Positions 8,350 to 15,693 of a DNA stretch of 36,189 bases are shown one piece after another. Source of the DNA: Brevinematales bacterium (GTDB lineage Bacteria > Spirochaetota > Brevinematia > Brevinematales > GWF1-51-8); NCBI GenBank assembly GCA_013177895.1, contig JABLXV010000036.1, forward strand, positions 1-36,189, in the 5' to 3' direction. A program made the translations under genes and the position numbers. The stretch's first letter is position 1; the number at the start of each line of letters is the position of its first letter. Below the pieces are notes generated by a model. That model did not search any database, was not told the origin of the DNA, and worked only from the letters and a program-made list of their open reading frames with translations.

Positions 8350-8388
8350 TACAGATAAAATACAGATATTTTACAGATAAATACAGAT
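8350..8388. repeat. Four TACAGAT heptamers phased at 10-11 bp
   Basis: TACAGAT occurs at 8350, 8361, 8372 and 8382, giving periods of 11, 11 and 10 bp, with A/T-only filler. On the coding strand of hsdR these read ATCTGTA and end about 12 bp before the AGGAG ribosome site. The period equals one DNA helical turn, so a protein could bind all copies on one face. A slippage-prone tract or an RNA-level signal are alternatives. Confidence 0.7.
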
Positions 8389-8404
8389 AATTCATTTTCT
8401 CCCC

Positions 8405-9682
8405 CTACCCTCTCACGTCTATTTTCCCGGTGACCGCCGCGCCGGTCAGCGCCGAACGGTACTCCGCGAGTTTTCCGATCACCGTTTCCACCTTCCCCGA
8501 CAGCGCGTCGATCTTCGCGGTCTCGCGGTCGAGGTATTCCGCGATTGCCTGCTGTTCTTTATAAGGTGGAACGGGAAAAAGGAAATTTTTAATTGATTCT
8601 AGGTCTAAACTATCAACAGTTGCGCCAGCTTTTCTCCATATTGTTAGAAGCTGTTTTTGATGTGCATGTATAAAACTTCCATAATATAATGGAGATAATT
8701 TAATTTTTGGAATTAAAGCTTTTATATCTTGATTAATTGCCATTTCTTTTGTAATTATGCAAGCAGGAATGGAATGCTGAAGAATCCCAGATCGTAAAAC
8801 CATTAAAAGAGTATCTTTTGGAATAAGGTTTGTTGCACTTTCTTCAATTGCAATATTAGAAATATGATCTTCAGTATCTACGATATATTTACTTTTCATA
8901 TCTTTTGATGATACCCAAGAAATTTCACCATCCCAGTAATCCGGGTTTTCTGTTGAGGGAGTACCTCCACTAATAAAATTGAAGATATAACGACCTTTCT
9001 TCACCTCCCACCCCTCGGGAACATCCCCCAGCCATTCCACCCCGCTGGGCTTCATTTTCGCATTGGGGTCGAGCCCCTTGGTGACCGCGCGCGAGATGAG
9101 GGCGGAACGGTTCTCCGCGAGGAGCGCGATCAGCTCGCGGTTTTTCGCGATCAGCGCGTCGATCTTCGCCGTCTCGCGGTCGAGGTACGAGGCGATGGCC
9201 TGTTGTTCCGCGAGCGGGGGAAGGGGGAATGGTAAATTTCCCATAAACTCCCAGTTAACACGAGGCATTTTTGCGCCATAAGTGGAACCGTCAATTATAT
9301 CGATATAGGTTTTAGTTCGCAAGAGATAAGATGCATATTCGGGATAGAGATGTTTAAAAGGACGTAAAACAAATAAATCACCAATAGCTTCACCGAAACT
9401 TTTTGAAAGATAGACTTTAGCTAAATAAGGACGAAGTTTTCCAAAAAGAATATCCCCTTCTCTAAACGCGATACCTTCACCCTCATAAAAAGAATCTGTA
9501 TCAATATAATTTCCTGTCCAGCTTTCTATATTCTCAAGCGCAAGAGTATTTTCGTTCGTTTCGGTCTTATAAGAATTTAATGAAAGACAGTATTTCAATC
9601 TTTGAATATCCCACTTCTCAGGAACATCGCCGAGCCACTCTGTGCCGGACGGCTTAACCTTCGGGTACGGCTTGCGGGTCAT
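8405..9682 (-). CDS. hsdS: Type I restriction-modification specificity subunit HsdS
   Basis: The 425-residue protein recognises the bipartite target for the HsdMRS complex. It has the classic two-half design: target domain 1 (about residues 15-150), the central conserved helix region with PLAEQQAIASYLDRETAKIDAL, then target domain 2 (about 225-370) and a second copy of the conserved region, PYKEQQAIAEYLDRETAKIDAL, at the end. Each half starts with a PSGxEWLGDVPExW motif. At the DNA level the conserved parts are GC-rich, while both target domains are distinctly AT-rich, which suggests that the recognition domains were exchanged. Its ATG overlaps the hsdM stop as ATGA, implying translational coupling. 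Target sequence cannot be predicted from this. Confidence 0.95.
   Translation of the reverse strand: MTRKPYPKVKPSGTEWLGDVPEKWDIQRLKYCLSLNSYKTETNENTLALENIESWTGNYIDTDSFYEGEGIAFREGDILFGKLRPYLAKVYLSKSFGEAIGDLFVLRPFKHLYPEYASYLLRTKTYIDIIDGSTYGAKMPRVNWEFMGNLPFPLPPLAEQQAIASYLDRETAKIDALIAKNRELIALLAENRSALISRAVTKGLDPNAKMKPSGVEWLGDVPEGWEVKKGRYIFNFISGGTPSTENPDYWDGEISWVSSKDMKSKYIVDTEDHISNIAIEESATNLIPKDTLLMVLRSGILQHSIPACIITKEMAINQDIKALIPKIKLSPLYYGSFIHAHQKQLLTIWRKAGATVDSLDLESIKNFLFPVPPYKEQQAIAEYLDRETAKIDALSGKVETVIGKLAEYRSALTGAAVTGKIDVRG
8501..8557 (-). repeat. hsdS internal direct repeat, copy 2 (distal conserved region)
   Basis: This 57-bp segment encodes part of the distal conserved helix of HsdS. It is highly similar over its whole length to 9152-9208. 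Such repeats are the known substrate for recombination that swaps target domains. Confidence 0.7.
9152..9208 (-). repeat. hsdS internal direct repeat, copy 1 (central conserved region)
   Basis: Counterpart of the repeat at 8501-8557, encoding the central EQQAIASYLDRETAKIDAL helix. The two copies are in the same orientation, about 650 bp apart, and flank the second target domain. Confidence 0.7.
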
Positions 9683-11781
9683 TTCACGCCCTCCCCGCTG
9701 CCGGTGACTTCAGCGAGAAGCGCGACGATCTCCGTTTCGAGCGCGCGGATTTCCGCTTCGATCGTCTCGAGCGGGCGGGGCGGCTCGTAAACATAGAAAT
9801 GACGGTTGAACGGGAGCTCGTAGCCGACCTTTGTCTTATCCTCGTCGATCCACGCGTCGGGGACGTGGGGCAGGACCTCGCGCGCGAAGTATTCGGCGAT
9901 GTCCTCCCTGAGCGGGACGTTCTCGGTATCGCGCAGGTCGGGATCGGGTTCCGGATCGCCGCGGGAGTCGCGGCAGATTTCGGCGGTCTCGTCCTTTTCC
10001 TTCAACGCGTCGTGGACCGCTTTCTTTTCGGCGGATGTGAGAAAAACCTCTTTCTTTTTAATATATTCTTCCAGCTCTTCGATAAAGACGGCGCGTTCCT
10101 TGTAGAGCTTTCTCCCTGTTTCTTTACCGAACTCGTCAAGCATAGTCAATATCTCAAGCCGGCGTTCTTCTCCCAACGGTTCTTCGGCGATCTCGCGGAA
10201 GGCTTTCTGGTATTGGAGACGCTTGATCCGTTCGGCGTCCGCGCGGAAGTTCAGCCGGAGCGGGCGTTCGACCGTGATCTTGGAATACCCGAAGTCGGCG
10301 TTATCGAATATCTTGGAAACCGTGATCCGCTTATCGGCTTCGCCGTTTTCGAGCGCGCGGATATCCGAAAGCATCCGGGTATCGTTATGGATGAAGTCGC
10401 CGTGGATGACGGTCAGCTTGTCGATCATTTCATTTTTCTCTATTATGGGATTGCCCTGGATGATCTCGTCATGCCCGATCTGGCGGCGCTTGTTCCCGAG
10501 GCTCTTCCGCATCTTCTCGTAAAACTCCCGCCCGTCGATCAACTGAACCTTCCCTTTGCGGTGTTCCTCTTTCCGGTTGGTGATAATCCAGATATAGGTC
10601 GAAATCCCGGTATTGTAGAAGAGCTGGTCGGGCATCGCGGCCACCGCTTCGAGCCAGTCGTTTTCGATAATCCACTTCCGTATCTCGGACTCCCCGCTTC
10701 CCGCGTCGCCGGTAAAGAGCGGCGAACCGTTAAAGACGATCCCTATCCTGCTCCCCCCTTTTTCGAGCGGCTGCATCTTGGAGATCATGTGCATGAGGAA
10801 CAGAAGCGAACCGTCGTTGATACGCGGAAGCCCCGGCCCGAAACGCCCCTCGAAGCCGAGGGTTTTATGCTCGTCTTTGATCGTTTTTTCCTGCTGTTTC
10901 CACTCGACCCCGAACGGCGGATTAGCCAGCATATAATCGAATTTATCTTTCGGAAAACCGTCCTTCAGGAATGTGTCTCCTAATCGGATATTTTCCGATT
11001 CTTCTCCTTTAATCAGCATATCGGCTTTACAGATTGCATAAGCCTCGTCGTTTAAGTCCTGGCCGTAAAGGAAAGGTTTCGCGTCGGCGTTTAAAGTGCG
11101 GATATAACTTTCGGATACGGACAGCATCCCGCCGGTTCCGCACGCCGGATCGTAGATCGTCTTCACGACATGACTCTTGCTGAGATCGCCTTCGAACGCA
11201 AGAAGGAGATTGACCATCAGCTTGATGACTTCGCGCGGGGTAAAATGCTCCCCCGCTTCCTCGTTGGATAGTTCCGCCCCTATCCTGATCAGCTCCTCGA
11301 AGACATAACCCATCTGCACATTATCGATAGCTTCGGGCGATAGGTCTTTTATTGAAAACGCCTGGATTACTTTGTAAAGCAGGTTCTTTTCATTCATCTT
11401 ATCGACCTGCACCCCGAAATCGAACCGCTCGAATATCTGCCGGACATTGGAAGAAAAGGCGTTGATATAACTATTCAGGTTGGGAGCAATTTGATTGGGA
11501 TCGTTGAGAAGGTCGCGGAAGTTGAGTTTGGATACGTTATAGAACGAGACCCCGGTAATACTCCCCAATTGTGCAAGGATAATCGGTTCGGATTTCCCTT
11601 TTAACTTCTCGTACTCTTTTAATACTTCTTTCTTGGTAGATTCGAGTATGCAGTCAAACCGGCGTAACACGGTAAGCGGGAGAATTACCTTCCGGTACTC
11701 GTTACGCTTATAGGGTCCGCGCAGGAGATTGCAAATTTCCCAGATAAATTTCACCATTTCAGAATGTATAAGCGGAGACAT
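9679..11781 (-). CDS. hsdM: Type I DNA adenine methyltransferase subunit HsdM
   Basis: The 700-residue protein methylates adenine in the host target using S-adenosylmethionine. The N-terminal helical HsdM domain (about 1-150) leads into the methylase core with motif I DPACGTGG (211-218) and the N6-adenine motif IV NPPF (287-290). It is about 200 residues longer than many HsdM proteins. The extra C-terminal part contains charged helices and ends in LPFNRHFYVYEPPRP plus a coiled coil (ETIEAEIRALETEI). I recognise this extension from other long HsdM proteins, where it is thought to contact HsdS. I chose the ATG at 11781 because AGGAG lies 7 nt upstream; an in-frame ATG at 11817 has no ribosome site. 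First gene of the operon. Confidence 0.95.
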   Translation of the reverse strand: MSPLIHSEMVKFIWEICNLLRGPYKRNEYRKVILPLTVLRRFDCILESTKKEVLKEYEKLKGKSEPIILAQLGSITGVSFYNVSKLNFRDLLNDPNQIAPNLNSYINAFSSNVRQIFERFDFGVQVDKMNEKNLLYKVIQAFSIKDLSPEAIDNVQMGYVFEELIRIGAELSNEEAGEHFTPREVIKLMVNLLLAFEGDLSKSHVVKTIYDPACGTGGMLSVSESYIRTLNADAKPFLYGQDLNDEAYAICKADMLIKGEESENIRLGDTFLKDGFPKDKFDYMLANPPFGVEWKQQEKTIKDEHKTLGFEGRFGPGLPRINDGSLLFLMHMISKMQPLEKGGSRIGIVFNGSPLFTGDAGSGESEIRKWIIENDWLEAVAAMPDQLFYNTGISTYIWIITNRKEEHRKGKVQLIDGREFYEKMRKSLGNKRRQIGHDEIIQGNPIIEKNEMIDKLTVIHGDFIHNDTRMLSDIRALENGEADKRITVSKIFDNADFGYSKITVERPLRLNFRADAERIKRLQYQKAFREIAEEPLGEERRLEILTMLDEFGKETGRKLYKERAVFIEELEEYIKKKEVFLTSAEKKAVHDALKEKDETAEICRDSRGDPEPDPDLRDTENVPLREDIAEYFAREVLPHVPDAWIDEDKTKVGYELPFNRHFYVYEPPRPLETIEAEIRALETEIVALLAEVTGSGEGVK

Positions 11782-11853
11782 TTTTAGCACTCCTGATATA
11801 AAAAGATGGTACTGCATTTGAATTATTGATGTATATTTTATATCTTATTACTC

Positions 11854-11862
11854 ATTATAACA
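11854..11862 (-). promoter_or_regulatory. Extended -10 promoter, probable hsdM promoter
   Basis: On the minus strand the sequence reads TGTTATAAT, a perfect TGn-TATAAT extended -10 element, about 70 bp upstream of the hsdM start. No good -35 box lies upstream, which is tolerated by extended -10 promoters. Confidence 0.45.
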
Positions 11863-12186
11863 ATAAATATTATGAATAGATCGTTTAGATAAAAATATGC
11901 TATATTTTTTTCCGGTTTGCATATTACCTCAAATCCTATGAACATTGATTGAAAATTCTTACAAACATTAAGCAATGTTATTGCTTACAAGTGCTATCAT
12001 TATTTCATATTTACATATAGCATCTCTTTTATTTATATATAGTTATATATGCTATTATATATCGTTAACTAATGGCATATTGTTAAAAAACACCCAGAGA
12101 AATGATTAAATACTCCTGTATTTACCCTATTTAACCTGAAATATGCGAAATATTACTACAATAAATACTATTATTCAAATGTTTTT
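11863..12186. other. AT-rich intergenic region upstream of hsdM
   Basis: No coding region is supported. The stretch is very AT-rich with runs of TATATA near 12035-12062. It contains one perfect operator-like palindrome, TAAGCAAT-GTT-ATTGCTTA (11969-11987). It forms the upstream edge of the restriction island, between hsdM and a divergent coiled-coil gene. Confidence 0.5.
11969..11987. promoter_or_regulatory. 8+8 bp palindrome, possible operator
   Basis: TAAGCAAT and ATTGCTTA form a perfect inverted repeat with a 3-nt spacer, in the spacer between the divergent hsdM and coiled-coil genes. No controller-type regulator gene is present in the window, so its ligand protein is unknown. Confidence 0.4.
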
Positions 12187-12215
12187 TTAACATCAATTGC
12201 TGCTCGATGTACAAT
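12187..12215 (+). promoter_or_regulatory. Sigma-70 promoter of the coiled-coil ORF
   Basis: TTAACA (12187-12192), a 17-bp spacer and TACAAT (12210-12215) match the consensus with one change in each box. The expected start near 12222 leaves a short leader with AAGGAG at 12233. This rules out the alternative ATG at 12207, which lies within the promoter. Confidence 0.6.
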
Positions 12216-12245
12216 TGTTCTTATAAATATTATAAGGAGTTTTCT

Positions 12246-12851
12246 ATGGGAAATCAACTCAACGAAATGCAGGCGCGACTTGGCATCCTGACTAACACTG
12301 CAGAACGGGAATATAATTTCGCGGAAGAGGATGAGATTAACAAGCGGAACATCGATTCTCTCAATGATCGCCTTCAATCCCTAACCGACAAATTCAATAA
12401 TATGGTATCGAAGTATAACGTACACGTTGAGAGCAACTCGGAGGATAAAAAGCAGGTCGTCGATTTTACAGAAGAAATGCAGAAAATTCTTAAACGACAT
12501 GAGAATCGCTTTATTAAGATATTCTGTCTACCTTCGGTAGTAGGCAGGCTCTCGGGATTCTTTCTGGGTTTACAGCCTGCCTCCGCAAGGGAGAAACCGC
12601 CCAATAGACAGTCCGCACTCGAGGGCAGTAGAAGCAACAAAATCGCGGAATATTTGATGGATTTTCGATTCGATAGACTGTTAAATCTTGCAGGTGAAAA
12701 ATTAACGATGTATGAACAGAGGCTATTCGCTCTTATTAATTGTTTTAATAGCTGCGATCAGCTCCTTCTCATTAAGAAACCCCATTTCAAGCAGGACAAC
12801 CCCGAGTTTTTTCTGTTCCCCCGCGCTTTGTTTCGCCAATGCCTCATTTAA
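12246..12851 (+). CDS. Hypothetical coiled-coil protein, interrupted by a palindromic module
   Basis: The start ATG follows AAGGAG by 7 nt. I do not recognise the family. Residues 1-93 are highly charged, predicted coiled coil (for example IDSLNDRLQSLTDKFNNMV and DFTEEMQKILKRHENRF). Residues 93-122 are a Pro/Gly/Arg-rich stretch unlike the rest and are encoded by the 88-bp palindromic module at 12524-12611. Helical sequence then resumes (IAEYLMDFRFDRLLNLAGEKL). The last 43 residues are antisense to a convincing small gene at 12723-12902 and look like accidental read-out. The real protein may therefore have ended earlier, or the gene may be decaying. No transmembrane segment or signal peptide is seen. 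Confidence 0.5.
   Translation: MGNQLNEMQARLGILTNTAEREYNFAEEDEINKRNIDSLNDRLQSLTDKFNNMVSKYNVHVESNSEDKKQVVDFTEEMQKILKRHENRFIKIFCLPSVVGRLSGFFLGLQPASAREKPPNRQSALEGSRSNKIAEYLMDFRFDRLLNLAGEKLTMYEQRLFALINCFNSCDQLLLIKKPHFKQDNPEFFLFPRALFRQCLI
12524..12611. repeat. 88-bp multi-hairpin palindromic module inside a coding frame
   Basis: Outer arms CTGTCTA (12524-12530) and TAGACAG (12605-12611) are perfect inverted repeats. Inside lie CTACC-TTC-GGTAG (12528-12540), GGCAGGCT / AGCCTGCC (12543-12550 and 12574-12581) and CTCC-GCAAG-GGAG (12581-12593). The module is GC-richer than the gene around it, and the host frame stays open through it. It resembles in-frame palindromic elements such as those described in Rickettsia, though I see no target-site duplication and no second copy in the window. 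Confidence 0.55.
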
Positions 12852-12902
12852 CTGTTCCTCGGTAATCATCCCTTCCTGAATAAGATATTCTCCAAGTTTC
12901 AT
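12723..12902 (-). CDS. Stand-alone MshEN/GspE-N-like domain protein, 59 aa
   Basis: This short gene encodes a protein starting MKLGEYLIQEGMITEEQLNE and continuing KKLGVVLLEMGFLNEKELIAAI. The paired (K)LGxxLxxxGxxTEEQL pattern is the hallmark of the N-terminal domain of GspE/PilB ATPases (MshEN and relatives). Some members of that domain family bind cyclic di-GMP. Only the domain is present, with no ATPase. It has its own promoter (12939-12966) located past the terminator of the upstream mcp gene, and GGGG lies 7 nt before the ATG. A related domain is embedded in the CheA of the neighbouring operon, which hints at a shared role in the chemosensory system. Function is unproven, but coding status is well supported by the motif, promoter and length. 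Confidence 0.75.
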   Translation of the reverse strand: MKLGEYLIQEGMITEEQLNEALAKQSAGEQKKLGVVLLEMGFLNEKELIAAIKTINKSE

Positions 12903-12938
12903 AAATACCCCGTAAAAGTATTTCCCCCTACACTATTA

Positions 12939-12966
12939 AGGATAGAATGAATCTGAAAAATGTCAA
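12939..12966 (-). promoter_or_regulatory. Promoter of the 59-aa MshEN-like gene
   Basis: On the minus strand TTGACA (12966-12961), a 16-bp spacer and TATCCT (12944-12939). The start would be near 12932, about 30 nt before the ATG at 12902. Confidence 0.55.
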
Positions 12967-12992
12967 TAGCAAAGGGGTAAAAAATCAAAAAA

Positions 12993-13017
12993 GGGGCTGT
13001 CATTTTCAGACAGCCCC
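12993..13017 (-). terminator. Rho-independent terminator of the che-mcp operon
   Basis: GGGGCTGTC (12993-13001) pairs perfectly with GACAGCCCC (13009-13017) around a 7-nt loop. On the minus strand it is followed by six T. It lies 20 bp after the mcp stop. Confidence 0.92.
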
Positions 13018-13036
13018 AAAAATCTCCCCTCTGAAA

Positions 13037-14704
13037 CTAGAAATCCTTGAAATCGTCCATCGGTATCTTGTCCTCCGGGCGGATGATATCCACTCCCTCG
13101 TCCTTGTGCGATAACTGGACTGCCTTCTTCGCCTCGGCGGGATTCTCGTCCCTCTTGTGCTCGATCAGGTGTATCTTATGCTCCTGATGCTTCGCCTTCT
13201 TCGCGCGCGCTTCCGCGGCAAGGGTTTGCGCCTGTCCCGCGCCACGGACGATCGCGTTCAGTTTTTCCACTACTTCGTTGAGTACCTCCGACTGGCTCAG
13301 AAGTTCCTCGCCCGCCGCCGCAGTCTCCTCCGATGTGGACGCCGTCTGCTGGACGACCGTGTTGATCTGGCTCACCGCCTTCGTCACCTGGTTCGCGCCC
13401 TTCAGCTGCTCCTGCGACGCTTTATTGATCTCGTCCATAATCGTCTTCACTTTCTCCATCAGTTCGCCCGACGCGTTCGCGTTCTCGAGCACCTTAGCGC
13501 CCATATCTTTTCCGGTCTTCACACTGTTGATCGCGTTCTCGATCAGTTGGGCGGTCTCCTTAGCGGCGTCCGCGCTCTTCTGCGCGAGACTCTTCACCTG
13601 GTCGGCCACCACCGCGAACCCTCGTCCGGCGTCCCCGGCGCGCGCCGCCTCGACCGCCGCGTTCAGCGCGAGGATGTTCGTCTGGAACGCGATATCGTCG
13701 ATCACCTTGATCACCTTCGCGACCTTCTGGCTGTTCTGGTCGATCTCCTCGTGCGCTTCACTTAAATCCTGCATCAGTTTCACGCTGTCGGCGGCGCCTT
13801 TATACGCGCCCCCGATCATACCGCTTCCCTGCGTGATATTTTTAGTATTCGATTCGATGATGGACTGGAGCTCCTCGAGAGACGAGGTCATCTCCTCCAC
13901 CGACGACGCGAGCTCCGACGCCCCGCTCGACAGTTCCTGGCTCGACGACGATACCTGGCCCGCCGCCGATTCGAGGCTTCCCGCCGAACTGAACAGGTCG
14001 CTCGTGATGACATTAACCGGTTTGGAGATGGACGATGAAAGAACGATGCCTAGTATCAGGGCGAGGATAAATCCCCCCGCCGCAGCCGAAATAATAACGA
14101 TGTTCAATGTATCGGCTATTGAAATCGAATGATTCACTTCCTGCACCCCGTAATAATCCATTACATACTCAATGAGTTTATCTAACCGTGCGAGAGCTTC
14201 ATTGAAAACTGTTTGAATATTTCCCTTCAATGCCGCTTCTGCCAACCGGATCGAGATTTCCTGCTTATCAATATTCTGGACATAATGAAGGTCATTCACC
14301 AGCGCGAAATATTCGTTATTTACAACGGCTTCTTCTTTCAATTTTTCCATAAACGAGTCAAAAAGCTGCTTTTCTTCTTCGGTATGCGCGAGAAGGATAT
14401 AATTCGACAAAGCATAGTTATACGCCGTGCGGGCTATAGCGACATTCGTATATTGCCGTTTTATATCCTCATCGGAAATATACCCGGAAATCAGGGTACG
14501 AACCGCGACTTTGATTTCAAGCTGCCCTGTTTCGACTTGATAAAGATTTGCAATACTGGGAATACTCTTTTTCCCTAGACTAGCAATTTCATTCGATAAA
14601 GAAGAAATCCCAATCCATCCCAATGCTCCAACGCCACCTGTCAGGATTGCCACAACAATAAACCCGGTCATCAGTTTTGCCGTAAGGCTCATGTTCTTTA
14701 ACAT
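13037..14704 (-). CDS. Methyl-accepting chemotaxis protein
   Basis: This 555-residue transmembrane receptor feeds the CheA/CheW system encoded just upstream. A first membrane helix lies at about residues 12-33. A roughly 160-residue periplasmic four-helix-bundle sensor follows, then a second membrane helix near 203-228 ([18 protein letters not shown]). A HAMP-like junction follows. The cytoplasmic signalling hairpin carries the strongly conserved tip: [47 protein letters not shown]. Methylation-type Glu/Gln pairs are present around both arms. The C terminus is a charged tail without a CheR-binding NWETF-type pentapeptide. AAGGAG precedes the ATG at 14704. It is the last gene of the operon and sits 82 bp downstream of cheW; a strong terminator follows. 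Ligand unknown. Confidence 0.95.
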   Translation of the reverse strand: MLKNMSLTAKLMTGFIVVAILTGGVGALGWIGISSLSNEIASLGKKSIPSIANLYQVETGQLEIKVAVRTLISGYISDEDIKRQYTNVAIARTAYNYALSNYILLAHTEEEKQLFDSFMEKLKEEAVVNNEYFALVNDLHYVQNIDKQEISIRLAEAALKGNIQTVFNEALARLDKLIEYVMDYYGVQEVNHSISIADTLNIVIISAAAGGFILALILGIVLSSSISKPVNVITSDLFSSAGSLESAAGQVSSSSQELSSGASELASSVEEMTSSLEELQSIIESNTKNITQGSGMIGGAYKGAADSVKLMQDLSEAHEEIDQNSQKVAKVIKVIDDIAFQTNILALNAAVEAARAGDAGRGFAVVADQVKSLAQKSADAAKETAQLIENAINSVKTGKDMGAKVLENANASGELMEKVKTIMDEINKASQEQLKGANQVTKAVSQINTVVQQTASTSEETAAAGEELLSQSEVLNEVVEKLNAIVRGAGQAQTLAAEARAKKAKHQEHKIHLIEHKRDENPAEAKKAVQLSHKDEGVDIIRPEDKIPMDDFKDF

Positions 14705-14786
14705 ACAACGCTCCTTTAGGAAAAGTATCCCCTCTTTCCCTATGAGCTTGACACCCCGAACTTAAAGAAACATGTCTAAAATATTT

Positions 14787-15293
14787 TTATATCGCTTTCG
14801 CCTCCTGCACGTCCAAGTGCTTTTCGTTGAACTCACGGATTTCCACCACTTCGTCGGAACCGAGGATTTTGTCCATATTCAGCATCATAATCATATGCTC
14901 GCCCACCTTCGCGATCCCGTCGAGGTACTGGCTCTTCAGGCGGAGCCCGATATCGGGAGTTTTCTCGACATCCTCCTCCTTGATACTGACCACATCCTGA
15001 ACCGCGTCCACCGACATCCCGAGGTTGAACACTTCCTTCGCGCCCATGATATCCACGATAATAAAAACGGTGCGGTCGGAATAATCCTGCTCCTGCATCC
15101 CGAACTTCGCCCTCATGTCGATGATCGGAATGATCTTCCCGCGAAGGTTAATCACCCCTTTCAGGAAATCGGACGCTTCGTGAATAGGCGTGATTTTCAC
15201 GAAACGGATGACCTCGCGGATTTTCGAGATCGGCACACCGTAGTCCTCGTCATTGATGTTAAATACCAAGTACTTGGTCGCATTGTCAGCCAT
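14787..15293 (-). CDS. cheW: Chemotaxis coupling protein CheW
   Basis: The 168-residue protein is a single CheW domain that bridges receptors to the CheA kinase. It starts KYLVFNINDEDYGVPISKI, followed by the characteristic FLKGVINLRGKIIPIIDMR core and VGLxVD-like MSVDAVQDVV. The C-terminal 20 residues (DEVVEIREFNEKHLDVQE) extend slightly beyond the fold. The start is fixed by AAGGAGG 6 nt before the ATG. It lies 15 bp after cheY in the same operon. Confidence 0.96.
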   Translation of the reverse strand: MADNATKYLVFNINDEDYGVPISKIREVIRFVKITPIHEASDFLKGVINLRGKIIPIIDMRAKFGMQEQDYSDRTVFIIVDIMGAKEVFNLGMSVDAVQDVVSIKEEDVEKTPDIGLRLKSQYLDGIAKVGEHMIMMLNMDKILGSDEVVEIREFNEKHLDVQEAKAI

Positions 15294-15308
15294 AAAAACC
15301 TCCTTGGC

Positions 15309-15674
15309 TTACTTCTTCAGGAACATCTCCACCACTTTGATGAACTTGTCCGCATCAAACGGTTTGATGATCCATCCGGTCGCCCCCTTGTTCTTCGCCT
15401 GTACCATTTTCTGTTTGTCCGATTCGGTAGTCAGCATCACAATCGGCGTGGCGGTATCGAGCTGGCGAATCTCGCCGATCAGCGTGATTCCGTCCATATT
15501 CGGCATATTGACATCGAGCACGTACAGCTCGATGGATTGATAGATACTTTTAATTTTATTCATCGCGTCCACGCCGTCCTCCGCCTCGAGAACGTCTTTA
15601 TATCCGTAAAGATCGAGCGATTTCTTAACTACGCTCCTGACCACCCCTGAATCGTCTACGATTAAAATGGACAT
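15309..15674 (-). CDS. cheY: Chemotaxis response regulator CheY
   Basis: This is a single receiver domain of 121 residues with no output domain, as in CheY, which carries the phosphoryl signal from CheA to the motor. The acidic pocket Asp7-Asp8, phospho-acceptor Asp54 in LDVNMPNMDG, switch Thr83 in MLTTES and Lys104 in IKPFD are all present. AAGGAGCGGGT precedes the ATG at 15674. It lies 19 bp after cheA. Confidence 0.95.
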   Translation of the reverse strand: MSILIVDDSGVVRSVVKKSLDLYGYKDVLEAEDGVDAMNKIKSIYQSIELYVLDVNMPNMDGITLIGEIRQLDTATPIVMLTTESDKQKMVQAKNKGATGWIIKPFDADKFIKVVEMFLKK

Positions 15675-15693
15675 ACCCGCTCCTTAATAGAGT

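Noticed and set aside
8350-8388. CRISPR-like array
   Set aside because: The repeat unit is only 7 bp with 3-4 bp spacing and there are no cas genes; this is a phased motif array.
10469-10675. Second-frame ORF inside hsdM as a frameshift sign
   Set aside because: HsdM reads continuously through the region with conserved sequence, so the alternate frame is a shadow.
9799-10983. 394-codon plus-strand ORF opposite hsdM
   Set aside because: It is antisense to clear HsdM motifs, lacks a ribosome site and matches no family; GC-rich third positions commonly open such shadow frames.
12524-12611. tRNA gene (88 nt, 7-bp outer stem)
   Set aside because: There is no T-arm with GTTCRA, no proper anticodon arm and the outer stem is not followed by a discriminator/CCA pattern.
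14772-15650. 292-codon plus-strand ORF opposite cheW and cheY
   Set aside because: It crosses two well-defined genes on the other strand and shows no protein family signature.
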